Origin: Prunella strophiata
Taxonomy: Eukaryota; Chordata; Aves; Passeriformes; Prunellidae
DNA length: 64,000 nucleotides
Direction: 5' to 3'
NCBI GenBank assembly: GCA_036583965.1
Contig: JAZBQD010000014.1
Location: 52,271,626-52,335,625, forward strand
The notes under the pieces were generated by a model, which was given only the letters and a program-made list of their open reading frames with translations, made no database searches and was not told the origin of the DNA. The translations under genes were made by a program, and so were the position numbers. This document shows positions 9,833 through 22,990 of the stretch, piece after piece. Positions within the stretch are counted from its first letter, which is position 1; each line of letters begins with the position of its first letter.

Positions 9833-11548
9833 CATGCCCCAAACCTTGAAATGTGCAACTGGTCTTGCAACAGCTATGTGCCATGCTATAGGCAAATCAG
9901 CTGGGAGACCTGTTCACTATTTGCTAGGGAGTGAGATTATACATGCATGTTGGGCTGATGCTCAGTGCCCCACCTGCCTGTCAGGCTGTGAGACAGATCC
10001 AGCACACCTGGGTACGGGGGCTGCTGCCTGCAGTTGATATACCAGAATAGAACATGCTCCCAGCCAAAACAAAAGGAAGGAAGGTAGGAAGGAAATCTAC
10101 TTCCAAGCCTAGCATGACTTGTCCTCCTTACCTAGAACACTTGTGCATCTAAAGCCTAGTCTGATTGCCTGTGAAGTAGAAAATAGTCTTTCTTAAAATA
10201 CATGGCTTAAACAAATACAGAAGCTAAATGGTGTCAGTGTTTGGTAAAGGAGTCTGAATGGTGGCTTCTGGTACCAAAAGCTGTTTAAATCACCTGAGAT
10301 TATTGTAAGAAGCTAGGGTAAACCCATCAAAATGTGATACTGTATTTTGTAGTAACATGAACCCCTAACGTGTGCAACTGAAGCTTTGGATGCTTGTGAT
10401 AGTCTGTTACAACAGTGTTGATAACCAGGCTTCCTTGATACTCCTGGATTGTCAACAACATGGGAAGGATAGCACAATAAATAAATACAATTGTGACTCT
10501 GACTTTTGCTCCAGAAGCTGATTCATTCAGCTGTTCATCCTGTCCCTTTGCCAGAGATTACTCTACCATTCAGGGTTATTTTCTGTTGAACTTTGAATCT
10601 GACAGAGTTTATAGACAGGCATATGAATGTAAAATGTATCTTATGGCTGTTCATATTAGTGTTGTGAAGTCTGATAGCATGAATCAATCTCCTGTATGTC
10701 TCTCTGTTGTGACTGAGGGACAAAGCAAACAGTTGGGGCCAGCTGAATTGAGCTGCAGTTGTGAACCATAGTCCATAAGCATCTAAATCCTTCTGAAATG
10801 GCAGGTGTGAGTCCAGTGAACTGCCTCCTACCAGAACTTGGGGGGCAGTGGTGGCAGGGAGGCAGCTCTGCACAAGGAGAGGCTGTGTGACATTCTTCAT
10901 AGGCTGGTCAGCAGCACACAAGGTTCTGGGTTTCAGAAGGATGTAGTAGATGGTGCACCTGATCAGCCCTCTCTTCCTCTCCTCCTTCATCCATTCTAGC
11001 AATCAGAAAGTGATCCAAGTTTTTTTGTTCTTTTATCTAAGTCTTTCTTTGTTCATCTGACTTGAGGACTTGTTATGCAAAATATCCTCACTAAGAGCAC
11101 GACATTACTCTGCCTGAATTTTCTAAAGATGATATTGGAAGTTGGATAAAGGCTTTGTATAGCTTTATAGACTGGGAGTTGTTTGCCTTGCATGCAGAAG
11201 ATCACTAAGTACAAATTACATTTTGAAGGGAGACCTCTTCATGAATGCCTATTAAGAACAAAAAAGTCCCACTTTATTGTTGCAAATGGGTTTGGATTCT
11301 GGCTCAGTTTTGAGAAAAAGATTTGCACATTTATTTATTTATTTTTATGAAGATGTAATACTAAGCATTTATATTTTTGTAATGGCTATAATTTGGAAAT
11401 TTTCATATACTTTTAAATTATTTATTGTATGAAGCACTGAATGAAGATATTTGTTACACTGATGTCACATTCAGAATATTGAATTACAATTGTAGAATTA
11501 AGGTAACAAGCTTAAATTGGGGTTTGCAACTTTAAGCTCTTGCCAGCA

Positions 11549-11574
11549 AGCAGTTAATGGCAACATTAACTGCT
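11549..11574. other. Perfect 11-bp inverted repeat with GCAA loop
   Basis: AGCAGTTAATG, GCAA, CATTAACTGCT forms a perfect stem with a four-base loop. A partial extension (CCAG on the left, TGG on the right) would lengthen it with a bulge. As RNA it would present a GNRA-type tetraloop. It is too short for a microRNA precursor. A paired homeodomain or MYB-like binding site is an alternative reading. Confidence 0.7.
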
Positions 11575-13174
11575 GGAAAAGTAATTGCTACCGTTCTTTT
11601 ACTGTCATTTTGTTCTCACTCTCCTCCAGTCAGCCTGTTCCACAGAGATATCATGAATATTCACCGAAATAGCTTGGCATTGTCACTTATGCAGTTTCTC
11701 ATCAGATCCAATGTGTTGATGAGCTAATGTGCACTTGATTAAATGTACTTGATTTATGCAAACAAAAACTCTAGGTCCTTCTTGAAGAAAAGTTAGCACC
11801 TGCACAGCTATTAGTGAGATGAGAGTCTAAATAATTATGATGAAATTAAGTAAACAAACAACCTCGATGTGGTATTCCTCCTACTCCTTCACTTTTACCT
11901 TTTTGTTCAGCTCAGTAGTGGATATTTATTTTGGCTTTTCTTGCAGGTTTTCTTATGCACCATAGGAAATTTTAAAGCTCAGCTTATAGTGGAGGGTCTA
12001 TTTAAATGGCTTCTACTAGAGAAAGAAACCCCAAACAAACAAGAAAAAGAGTATTATTAGCTGTAATAAGGCCAGGGGTAACTAGGATTAGGGGAGTATT
12101 ACTTAAAGAATTTTGTTTAAGTATGAGTCTAACTTGGATTTGACATTGGTCAATCCTTGTTGAAAATAAAATAAAATCACATAGCCTGAGTAAGTGATTG
12201 AGGGGGTGTCTGTTGTAATAAAAACCAGTATTTGAAAAGTGGATTAGCTTCTTACTTTTTAATTGATCAAACACATGTAGAAATAAGGAGTTGAAAATAG
12301 GCATTTTATTTAACCATCAGTGGCTTAATGGTACAAAAAGCTCTCTGTCTATAAAACTGATATGAAGGAGGGAGAGGACACGTTTGCCCAAGCCCTGGTG
12401 CAACCAGACAGACTGGAAAGCTGTTCAGGGGATCTTGTGGACCTGGGGCTTACTTTCTTTAGGCAGATAGTGATTTAGTTATCTGTTAAAATCAAGTATT
12501 TCTGTTTCTGTCGCTGTAGTTGAATCTCTGGAAACACAGAACTTTTGGAACTCTCAGAGTTTCCATCTCAGGTGGTTGAGGGAAGACTTGCTTGTTGTTG
12601 TAATGTCTAAAAGTGTCTGTGCTTAATAAATGTTACTAATAATTATTAAAAAAATCTCAGCGTCAACGTGATGGTCAGCCCCTGCTCCACTGCTGAGCTT
12701 TACACACCATAATACAGGACAGAGTTTGCCCTCAGGAATGTGTCAGCAGAGCTGTGGTCACCAGCCACGTGCTTTTAGGGACACTTGGTTTCTCTTTGGA
12801 ATTCAGCTTCTGGGAGCTGGCGCCAGCACGGATTGATGATTAGCACCATGCTGAGTTCCCCAGGCTCAGCCTCTGAACTCATCAGGGGACAGAGTCCACC
12901 TGGCACCTTCTGAAACACTCCTGACCTTGCTCCATCTTTGTAGTTAGCTTCCAAGTTTCTGCCTTTGTAGTTTCACTTTTGACATGCTCCTGGTCAAAAA
13001 GCTTTGCAATCCTGCAAACAAGTGAACTTGGTAGTTGATTTATTCAATCAAAGTGTGTCTTCAAGTAGTTATCCAATTAAAACCTTATTCCTGGTGTTTC
13101 ACTTGTTTTCTTGTTAACTGGCATCACTAGTTTAAGGTCACAAGTAAAAAGTGAAGGCAATCAGTCTACCTGAC

Positions 13175-14450
13175 TTACCTCTGGGCCCAGCAAGATCATG
13201 GCACAGATCCTCCTGGGAGCTGTGTGAAAGCATATGGAAAAGAAGGAGATGGTTTATGACAGACAAAATGGCTTCAACATGGGCAGACTGTGCCTGACAA
13301 ATCTGATAGCCTTCTATGACCCGGGTTACAGTGTTGGTGGATAAAGGAAGGGCAACCAATGTCATCTGCCTGGACTTGTGCAAAGTTTGACATTGTCCCA
13401 CATGGAATGGTTGTCTAAACTGGAGAGACATGGATTTGATAGGTGGACTGCTCAGTGGATTGTTGTTGGAATTGTTTGTACTGGATAGTTGTACTCAAAG
13501 AGTTGCACTGAATGCCATGATGTCCAAGTGGAGACCAGTGGTGTTCCTCAGGGATCAGTACTGGAACCAGCACTTTTTAACATCTTTGTTGGTGACATGG
13601 ATAGTAGGATTGGGTGCACCCCCAGCAAGTTTGCCAGTGACACCAAGCTGTGGGGTGCAGTGACACACTGGAGGGTACCAATGCCATCCTGAGGAACCTG
13701 GACAGGCTTGAGAGGTGGCCCTGTGCAAACCTCATGAAGTTCAGCAAGGCCAAGTGCAGGGTCCTGCCCCTGGATTGGGGAAATCCCAAGCACAAGTACA
13801 GGCTGGGTGGAGAATGAACTGAGAGCAGCCCCGAGGAGGAGAGCTTGGGGGCTGTTGGTTAACAAGAAAGTCAACATGACCCAGCAATGCAGACTCACAG
13901 CCCAGAAAGCCAACTGTGTTCTGGGCTGCATCAAAGCAGCCTGGCCAGCAGCTTGACAGCAACATAAGATGGTTGTGGCACTGTTGGAGTAGTGCAGAGG
14001 AGGGCCATGAAGATGATGAGTGGGCTGAAGCACCTCTCCTATGATGACAGGCTGAGAGGGTTAGGGGTGTTCTGCCTGGAGAAGAGAAGGCTTTGGGATG
14101 ATCTAACTGGCTTTCCAGTACCCGAAGGGAACTTAGAGGAAAGATAGGGCAAGACTATTTACAAAAGCATGTAGTGACAGGACAAGGAGGGATGGGTTCA
14201 AATTGAAAGAGAGTAGGTTAGATTAGCTATTAGGAAAAAAATCTTTAGTGTGAAGGTGGTGAGGCACTGAAACAGGTTGTGCAGGGAAGCTGTGAGTGAG
14301 TGCCCCATCCCTGGACATGTTCAAGGCCAGGTTGGATGGAGATTTGAGCAGCCTAGTCTAGTGGAAGGTATCCAGGGGTGCTGGAATGAGATGATCTTTG
14401 AGGTCCCTTCCAACCCAAAACTTTCTCTGATTCTATGATTTATGTAATTT
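13175..14450 (+). repeat. CR1 LINE, 5'-truncated, with decayed reverse transcriptase
   Basis: Plus-strand CR1 copy of about 1.28 kb that includes the C-terminal half of ORF2 and the 3'UTR. Recognisable reverse-transcriptase motifs are the NGFN/LCLTNLIAFYD region (about 13270-13320), then [17 protein letters not shown] (about 13538-13590). The polymerase FADD box is altered to FASD at 13630-13641, followed by TKLWGAV. Frameshifts and stops interrupt the frame upstream (after about 13320) and downstream. The 3'UTR shows CTGGAGAAGAGAAGGCT (about 14078), CATCCCTGGACATGTTCAAG (about 14307) and GAGGTCCCTTCCAACCC, ending near TGATTCTATGATT at 14427-14440. The element is inactive: it lacks ORF1, the endonuclease and part of the RT. 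Confidence 0.93.
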
Positions 14451-17400
14451 GCAGTGAATGGCTTTGGTGTTACTTGACAATCACAGTTATCTTTATGTTG
14501 CAGATGTCATTCTTTCTGTCTTTGTTTTTTTAAAAGTGTTCTCAATCCTTCAATAATCCAGGAAGCTGTAGAAAAACTTTGCCCCTAAGATGTCCTAATT
14601 CTGTGCTGGACCTTCAAGTAAACCCATCAGAACCACTTTTCCAGATTAGGTACATGGAAACTGCCTGTGAACAGCATGATTTTAAATAAAAATCCATGAG
14701 ATGTTTAGCACTCAAACTGAATTGTTCCAGAACTTACTTTCTTATAACAAGGTATGTTCATGCTAATTGCTGAACAGACCTGACTAGCATTTTCTAGTTA
14801 AACTGGATTAGGTCTGCATGTTGACTTGGATTGAAGGATGCTCTCATAAACCTGACACTAATCTTGCTTTATCTAGAGGAATTATTAATGTGATAGCTCT
14901 GTGTCTTAGAGAAGGAATGCAAAAAGCTTAATGTTCTGTCTATACTCACTGACTGTGTTTTAAATATGTAAAAATTTGAGGAGTGAACTCCTCACATCTT
15001 TTTCCCCAGGCCTCTTGTTTATCTTCCAGATAGTTTAAGAAGAGATAGTATCTCTTTCTGACGTCTAAGAGCTGTATATAAAGAAGATCTAGCTCTTACA
15101 TTCCTATTGGCATCACTGTTTAGAATATATGAAGGACCAGTTTTTTAACCAATGTTTGCCCTGTAGGAAAATTGTTATTGGTTAAATGTATTCAGCCACA
15201 GGGAGAAAGCAGAGGGCAGAAAATATAAACTAAATTGATCTGGTAAAAAGGGTGCAACTGAAATACAAGGTGAAGTTCACCATCCTGAATCAGGACAAGT
15301 TAGTAATCTTTTGCTGGGGTTTAAACTAGGCCTGCAAAGCAAATAAAATCAGCTTCTTTCCTGAAGATACAGGGCACTTGGAATGGTTAATAGTAGAAGG
15401 GTATGTTTTCCTTCAGCTTGTATTAGTTGGTTAGTTAGTTTCCTTTTAATAGATCTGGTTATGCTCATTACAGCTGGAAGTCCAAAATATGCATCCTCTC
15501 TCTTAAATATATCAGAAGAACATTCATTTGGCCTTCCTTAGTGTGTTGTCACAGTGTGTGTTGAACTTACATGCTATCTTCATTTTATCAGTATGGGACA
15601 AATTGGTATAAAATTAATGTTGGGCCTGTTGAATTGTAGGACAATAAAAGCAGTAATTTGACCTCTTCTATTTCCAGTCTTGTGTGATTAAGTAGTTTAA
15701 AAGCTGTGAAATTTTTTTCTGTGCAGTTTTGACATGTATCATCAGCAACTGGAACTTTTCCCTCATGAACTAACACCTCATGTAAACTGCAGTTGTGGTT
15801 ATGATGTGTGCACATCTCCCATATGGGTATATGTGGGTGACTTTGAGGTTTTCTTTTCCCCCACATATGTCAAATGGCAATAGTTTTGTCTGAAAGGCTT
15901 CCACACAGGCAGAAAGTGTCTTTGTGAGTACTTTTAAGAAGTTTTTCAAGAGTCAGTAACTCTGCAACCACAAAGTTGGCTTCCTGACTCAGATTATGCA
16001 TGTGCTGTGTGGTCCAGGTGTTGTCACCTTCTGCCTACCCAAGCTGTTGAGGTGAAAAACCAAAAAACTTTATTTGCCTTGGCAATCTGGAGTCCTAAGT
16101 GGAGGTATGAGTTTATGTATTAGTAGGTTGGATAAAACTCCAGAGAGGTGACATCTCTGTTTATTAACAGATGGCTTCTTGGTTTGACATTTAAGTGGGG
16201 GAAGATCTGCAAGCATTTCACAGTCCATTGTGCATTTAATTCATTATTTGGTAGCATTGATGAAAATGCAGGGCAATATCTTTGTGGGTACTTTTTAAAA
16301 TTATTTGACTGAGGGGTTTTTCTTTGATTTTGGGTTTTGTATGGGGTTTTTTGAAATTATCATCTATAGTTTCGGGTCAGCAGAGCTGTCAAGTTCCACA
16401 ATTTTTTGAACATCTCACTTGGCTATTGCTCATGGGCCAAACAAATTCTGGGCCTAAAGCATATCTTACCTTGAAAATTCTGAGAAAAAAAAGAATTCAT
16501 CTTTAAGAATTTTTTCCTATTTGGTTTTGCCTTTTCAGAATTTCATCTTGTTTCTAACAAGAGCCTTCTGTGGTTTTGAATTGCATCTGTTCATGCCTTT
16601 TAAGTTTTCTTGTGGCTGTATTAAAGACTTTTTGTTGCTGATAATTTTTTTTTTTTTCCTTAAAGATGATCAAGTAAACTGTCAATTTTCTGTGTGGCTT
16701 ATAAACGGGACTGAATCTTTAAATCTGATTATACATAATGCTTTTTATCCCCCTAGATGCTAATTGCTTTTGTAGCTCTACTTTGCATGTTGTTTAATTT
16801 TCAACATCTCTTTTTGAGCATCAGCCATGGAACTGGGCAGAGTATTTCAGTGTCACTCTTGCCCCATGCTACCCCAAATCATTATTTCCATTCACTCTCT
16901 TATCTTTGAACCCAGGAGCCACATTAGCCCTTCTAATAACAACAGAAGCTCTGAGTGTGATGCTTTGCTGTGGGGCTGTTTGATCTCATCCCTTTTGCTT
17001 TCCTTGCTGCAGAGGTCACAGTCCTCTGATCTGCAAACCTTACCTGCATCCCTTGTTACTAGATATATATCTGCATTCAGATATCTTAAGATTGTTTTGG
17101 TTGGAATGAGCACGGCTTGACAAGTAATTGTGTTAACTCTGTGATTTGCCTTCTGTTTTTATTTCTCATGTTACTAAACCATGTAATCTCTTAATTTTAC
17201 CATAAAGGACTTGCTTGTTTCCAGGTAGCTAATAAAACACTTAGGCAATGTAGAGCATAATTCCAGTAATTTTGAACTGCAAAAGTTGCATTGTGATGTT
17301 ACTCACTAATGACATCTTTTCTGAGATCTTGAAGTTAACTAATTTTTATATATTTGTCCTATATGTTTTGATATCCTGTTTTTAAAATCCCAATGATTTG

Positions 17401-17662
17401 ATAGCTGTTGCTTATGTCACATCTTTAAGCCTTCAGTTGCTGAAAAAGCCATCAATGTGATGCAAAATCAATAGATTTCACCACCCTTACTCTTATAAAG
17501 ATGAAAACGAGGAACTTTCTGCAATGTCTTGAGATGCCAGCTCCAAAATGATTCCTCCCTTAGTTAGACCTCCTGAGAGAGCTCTTTATGTTTGATTGTG
17601 CATATTGCCCTTGTCCCTTGTCTTACATGTTCTCTGAAGCATCTGTTCTGTGTCTCTTCCAG
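14451..17662. other. Non-coding stretch, presumed intron
   Basis: AT-rich unique sequence without recognised repeats. There are several T-rich tracts (for example near 16646-16660) and only short incidental open frames. No exon-like segment flanked by good splice sites was noticed before the candidate at 17663. Confidence 0.5.
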
Positions 17663-17765
17663 CAGGAGCCAGTACACATCAAAAGGCATTTCATCCCGGA
17701 CGCTATTTGCACAGAAGCCTGAGCCCCAAGAAATCCCTTTCCCTGGCCACACTTGTGCTGCTCAG
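17663..17765 (+). other. Candidate internal exon with tandem CAG acceptor
   Basis: The segment is preceded by CTGTGTCTCTTCCAGCAG, a pyrimidine tract ending in a tandem NAGNAG acceptor, so the exon could begin at 17663 or 17666. It ends CTCAG|GTGAGC, close to the ideal donor. It is more GC-rich than its surroundings and keeps two CpGs (TCATCCCGGACGC). It has no ATG in any frame. Two frames are open and the third has a stop. One open frame reads SQYTSKGISSRTLFAQKPEP and then QEIPFPGHTCAAQ, which I do not recognise. It may be a coding exon of the gene starting at the CpG island, a second 5'UTR exon, or a cryptic splice pair. Lack of a recognised homologue keeps confidence low. Confidence 0.4.
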
Positions 17766-20700
17766 GTGAGCTAAGAACTCTTTTGGACTGAGGGTTTTGT
17801 TTTCATTTCTGTTTCTTCTTCCAAAGTGTTGTGCTGCTTGCTTGAGAAGGAGGGGTTTCTTGTGTAGAGAACTGCAATGCTTGGTGCACCGAGATGAGAG
17901 ATGTCTGTGTGGGATATATGTGCTGTAGGGTTTAGGTTGAAATATTACAGCCTCAAATGTAGTGTAATAATCTGGCGTGAAAATGTACTTACTTTGTAAT
18001 TGTCCTGGATGCTGTCTGATTCAAGAGTGATTTTTATGCATAGTTTTGTATCTCCTGGACCTGTAGTGTAAAAGGACATTAAGCAACTTGTGGGTGTGAA
18101 TCATCTCGAAGTTAACTTATCAAAACATAGTATCTCAATTGCTCAGAGTAATGCTTTCCACTTCACTTTTGCAATGTTTTGCTTGTTGCCACTGTTCAAA
18201 TTTAAATGCCTATTTACTTTTCCCAATTGTAGAATTAGTTATTCTCTTTTAATTTTGATCCTAGTGCTTGTAAAATGAGTAAATGTAAACAGCATTCTTG
18301 AAACTAAACTCTTCATGCTATTTTCTCCTACTGATAATTTGAAGAGGCAGACTGTGTTTTCTGTTGTCTGTGGCTTAATTAATCTACTTGAATTATACTT
18401 GAACAGGAACTCTGATACCAGAAGAGGGTTTAGCAACCTTGGAAGTTAGGAGCTTATGAATGAGGCAGCTCTGAAGAGTTACTTTTGTTATTACTTTGCT
18501 TGTTGGTAAAAGAAGATGTTTGTAAACTCGTGGCCAGAAGTGGCTACATACTTGCTTCCTTTCCCTCCCTCTTAGAGACTTTTCTATTTTCTCAGACCTT
18601 TCACATGTAATAACTTGGCATGGATAGACAGGTCTCTGTCCCAAACTGAGGTGCTCCAACACCATGCTAATAATTCAGTGGCATCAGTCAGATGAAACTG
18701 GCATATGCACTGGAATAGCAGAAGTCTGGGCTGATTTGTGAGTAGGTTTGGTGTCCAGACTGCCATCTATGCAAGCCACTGTATGCAGTGGGGGGCTGTA
18801 GATTTCATGACTGGGGACTTCAGCATGGTAGGTTTTGTTGCTGTCTTTAGCAAGCAATTTAATGTCTCTGTGATTTTGTGGTGTGTTTTGTTGGGCAGGG
18901 GGAGGGGTTGTGGGTGGGTGTTGGTTTTGTTTTTGGTCTGTTGGGCTTTTTTTTTTTCATTGCTTCACTTTGGGGAATTTTGGGAAATCTGTAGAGAAAA
19001 GTACAATTTGGTGGTATTTTTGTCAAGTGTAAGTAGGGCAAGTAGATGCTGCAGCATTCCTTCTTGACCAGAAAGGATGGGGACCTGCTAATTCTCTTAA
19101 ATTATCCCATGTTGCTTTCCCCAAAAGCCCCTATGCAAAAGTAAACCTTGCATCCCCAGATTTCCTGGCTTGTACAAAACCTCCTACAAAGCACTTTCAC
19201 ATCGTGCTCTCTGTATCCATGGGATGACTTGGCAGGAGGGAGCAGTTTTGTTCCAAGTGGGTTAGCAGCAGACACAGACCATCATTCAATGATATGAAAT
19301 CTTCAGTGGCAGCTCTGCTGTAAGTGGTTCCTGCCATCACTGGCCAGTACCTGCTTGGTTGTGCTACCATGCTATGTTGTGGAGCTGTGCTGTGGGCTGG
19401 ACAGGAGAGCTGATCTGGCATTAGACTGTATTTTATGTAGTTGTTATTTGGCTTTGAAAAAAGTATTTAGACATTTCCCTTCATGTCTGCTATATTTCAC
19501 AGCATGGCTGTGCAAACACGTGATAATTTGCAATGTTGGACTGAGAAGCTGGAAGGCAATCCCCACACCCCACCCCATTAAAAAAAAAAAAAAAGGAAGA
19601 GGATTCAAGACCTGCTTAAAGTAATTTCGTTGCCAAGTGCTTTGTGTTATCAAGCCCCGCCTGTGTCTGTAGCTCTCTTCCCTTCCTGCCGGTCCCATCC
19701 TGGGTGGCCCTATTAGTCAGGGAAGAAGAGGCTTTTGCAAACAGAGTTAGGGTGTTGAGTTTGTACTTTCAATAGCAGCCATGCTCCTGTGTAGCTGTTC
19801 TTTCATTTCAAATAATATAAGGTGACTTTAAAATAAATACAACCCTTCTACACAGATCTGCTAGTGCCCTCATTCTCTCTGGGTGCTCTAAATATTGTGT
19901 CCATGGGCACTTTGTGAGGAAGCTTTTTGGTGTCAGTTTTCTTTCTCAGCTGATGACCTCCAGTGCACTGCTAGCACTCTCCTGAAGCATTAACCATGCA
20001 CAGAGTCACTTCCTTTTCCCTCTTACCTCAGTTTAAAAGACTTTGCTCTTGAATCTTGTAAATGGGGTGATAATTTCAAAGCAAACAGCTTCCAGCCCTT
20101 TCTTGCCAACTTTTGCCCACAAGGTATGCAAAGTAAACAGAGCAGTTAGGAAATTAGTTATGTACTTTCCCTCCTAGTGCAAGGCATCCTAGGATGGTTC
20201 CTAGCCCTCTAAGTAATGAATAAAGGGAGAGATGGAGAACTGGCATGCCCAAGTTGCATTTTAATGTATGGAGCCATTTCACAGATCATTCATATTTTAC
20301 AAGCTTTAGGAAAACCTTGTAAAATGTTAGGCTTTAAAAAATCTCTACTATTCGTATATTGAACATAAAAGTGTTTTATTGCTTGCAGCACAGAAAGAAA
20401 GCCAGAATACCTAGGATGTGCTAAAAGAAATACAGAGAATTTTCTTCACATGTAAAAAAATAACTTTGAAGTAGACTTTACCTAAATACAAGGACGATTC
20501 TTACCTCTGGTAGGCTTTTAGGGGGAGCTTAGAAAGATTTTCCAGTGCCACCATGATGTTTGTAGGTTTGATTTGGAAACTGTGAGTCTGGATGCTGGAA
20601 TTGTGGGTATGCAGCAGTTACAGGGCACAATACCTATAACAGGCTATGCAGATGCCATTTTGGTGTATTTATTAAAAGGAGACAAGCCTAGGCAATTACT

Positions 20701-22917
20701 AAAAAATGTGACTTTGAAAAAGTTGACAAATAAATGGTTAATGCTTGATATATTTAGCTCCATCCTAGGTGTTGAACAGTTTTTACTAATTGACCTATAG
20801 GAAAATTTGTTAAATGTGAAAATTAGACTTAAGATTATCAACAGAGAGGCTTAGCTGCAAGGTGATGGTGAGGCTGTAAAGGGGAAAAAACATTATGTGA
20901 TCTCCTTCAAATGACATAGGGCAGGTCCCAAGAGTACAAGGCCTGCAGGAATTCAAATCAACAGTCAAGTTGTAATCTGAGGCCATGAGCACAAACACAA
21001 TTTCAATTTTATGCTCATGCATGTGGCAGCACAAGTAGGAAGATGGAGCCCTCCTGGTCTCAAAAGAAGATCCTTCATTATCAATTTTACTCCTGTGGCA
21101 TGACTCAAAGGACAGTATGATAATAATCCATAGTGGTACCCCTTCACACATTTCTGTCCACTTCATAAAAGTAGCTCTATGCATGGAGTGTGCTCTACTC
21201 CTTTTTAGAAACAGGATCTCTCTTAAAAAAAATTATGTAAAATTGAATTTATTGTATACAATATGTATAATATATTTTATAGTTGCTATCAAGGGTTTTT
21301 AAAGGAAAGCATTCTCTGTCTTATGGAAACTTTCCCTTCATGTTTCCTGACTGAAGGTTATGAAATTTGCTGAAGATGGGTTTTTTTCCATAGAAATTCC
21401 TTGAGTTCCATAAACGTTAACTCAAAACACCTGAAAGAATGTAACATATCTGTCTTCTGGAGTATTTAATTTGTACTTGTGCCAAAAGCAGAGCAGCAAA
21501 CTCAGCTGCAAGGGCCTAGTTTGGCTGGACTTGTAGTCCCTAGAATATATAAGATTTTTTTTTTAATATAGATTTAATGCTAAGCTCTTATATTTACTGG
21601 ACAGAGAGGAAATACTACAATTTGAGTAGATTTTTTAAAAGTCATTTATGTATATATTAGCCACAAGGAAAGGATAATATGTTCCTGGAATAATTTCTTT
21701 TAAATAGCTGCACTTTAATGCAGCATGAACTCAAACATCCTAAACCACACAATTTTTTTGCTCTTTAGTTCAAATAAACCTTACCTCAGTTCACATATAT
21801 ATTTCTTTTCCTGAGTGAAATTATGAATATCCTCTTTACAAACCAAAAAGAGAAGGTGTTGAATTAACTTCTGCTTAGTGTAGCCCCTTTAAAGCAGACA
21901 TTGCCTTATAAGATTTGATTCAGCATCTGCTTTTTGCCTGTGAATCCTTAACGAAGTTAAAGCTGTAAATAAAGGTAATACAATTACAAATGTGATGCAA
22001 AGTGTAATGCAAAGCCAGGAGATTGTCAGCCCAGAAACTTTGTGTATGAGCTGCAAGTCATCAGAGTAACCTTCTCTTCAGTACATACCCATTCCCATTC
22101 TCTCCCCATCTCCTGGGAAAGAAAAGGCAGCAGTAGCCAATGGGAGAGACTGTAACTTCCTGGCTCTACTTGGTGCAAAGATTAACAAACCACATAGGAG
22201 TTCAGATTTTTTATTTTTTGTCATTGTGTGGCTGTGTGAATGGCTCTCCTCTTGCTCTGTGGGCAGACAGAAGGCATTGTCTTACCTACTTCTCTGTCAC
22301 AGTTACAGTAGCCTTGCTTTAGTTTCAGACTGGGCCTGTTAAGTGTAGTGGGGATAGTATAGTTTCCATCTTCTCACCTGGAGAAACCTGGCAACAGACT
22401 GCTGAGTGATGGGAATGTTGACTAATGGGAGCAGTCCTTACAGTAGCTTTATATTATTTGACTGTTTGAAGAGGAGATGAAAAAACTTGGTGTCGTCTAA
22501 GTTAGGTTTTATCTTTGTGGTGTGAGGCTGCACGTGTGAAAGTTTGAGATTGCTGGAATATTTTTCTTATTTCTAAGTTTAGGTATAAATACCTATGGCC
22601 TACTTAATATTAACCTGTGTACTTCAAAATGAATAGCAGATTACAATAAAATCAGATTGCTTTCTTCAAGTAAGCTGTTGGGAAACTCAAGACATTCAGA
22701 GAAGGTGAATTAACTGAAGGTGTAGAGATGGAGTACACCAAAACTCAAGCTACCTGCAGGGCATTCTTGAGAGAGAAAGGGGTACTCTTGAGAGAGAAAT
22801 TGACTTTCTAGTCTGTGAAGATGGAGGAAGCATCATGCTGACTCATTTTCCCACTTGGGAGTTGTTCTTCAATGGAGAGGTCTATCATTAGATCTTCTTC
22901 AGGAAATGAGGTGGCTG
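17766..22917. other. Non-coding stretch, presumed intron
   Basis: Unique AT-rich sequence. A G-rich tract at about 18896-18930 (GGGCAGGGGGAGGGGTTGTG, then GGTGGGTG) could form a G-quadruplex on the plus strand. A 14-base A run is present at 19580-19593. There is a 14-bp tandem duplication at 22765-22799. No exon with paired splice signals was recognised. Open frames up to 124 codons (minus strand, 20810-21184) have no familiar motif. Confidence 0.5.
22765..22799 (+). repeat. Short tandem duplication (period 21)
   Basis: TCTTGAGAGAGAAA occurs at 22765-22778 and again at 22786-22799. The spacing of 21 bases suggests a local slippage or end-joining duplication. Confidence 0.75.
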
Positions 22918-22990
22918 CCATTTAACAGGAGGGGAAAGTGAAAGATGGGTCTGTTAGTTACTTACCCAGGATCAGAACAGCAGATTTTTT
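22918..22990 (+). repeat. Possible MIR/CORE-SINE-like fragment
   Basis: The run 'tttaacaggaggggaaagtg', then TTAGTTACTTACCCAGGATC, then AGAACAGCAGAT parallels the MIR/L2-type word order: TTTACAGATGAGGAAACTGA, GTTAAGTGACTTGCCCAAGGTC, ACACAGCAG. It is diverged and about 70 bases long, so the call is moderate. Confidence 0.42.

Larger units (their letters stand above)
9096..13174. other. Presumed first-intron sequence 3' of the CpG island
   Basis: CpG density decays over 9100-9600, then the sequence becomes AT-rich and unique. It contains the 40-base poly(T) at 9793 and the hairpin at 11549, listed separately. The interval 11500-11850 is repeat-free, rich in short palindromic and ATTTATGCAAA-like (octamer-type) words, and is a candidate conserved enhancer. 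Open frames such as the minus-strand 155-codon one at 10535-11002 lack splice context and recognisable domains and are taken as chance. Confidence 0.55.

Noticed and set aside
10535..11002. 155-codon minus-strand open frame
   Set aside because: No family resemblance, no promoter or splice signals, and amino-acid composition is unremarkable.
13548..14033. 161-codon minus-strand open frame
   Set aside because: It is the antisense of the CR1 reverse-transcriptase region at 13.2-14.45 kb.
20573..20800. Frame containing YADAILV that faintly recalls an RT YxDD box
   Set aside because: The second aspartate is missing, no neighbouring RT motifs or repeat consensus are present, and the match is within chance.
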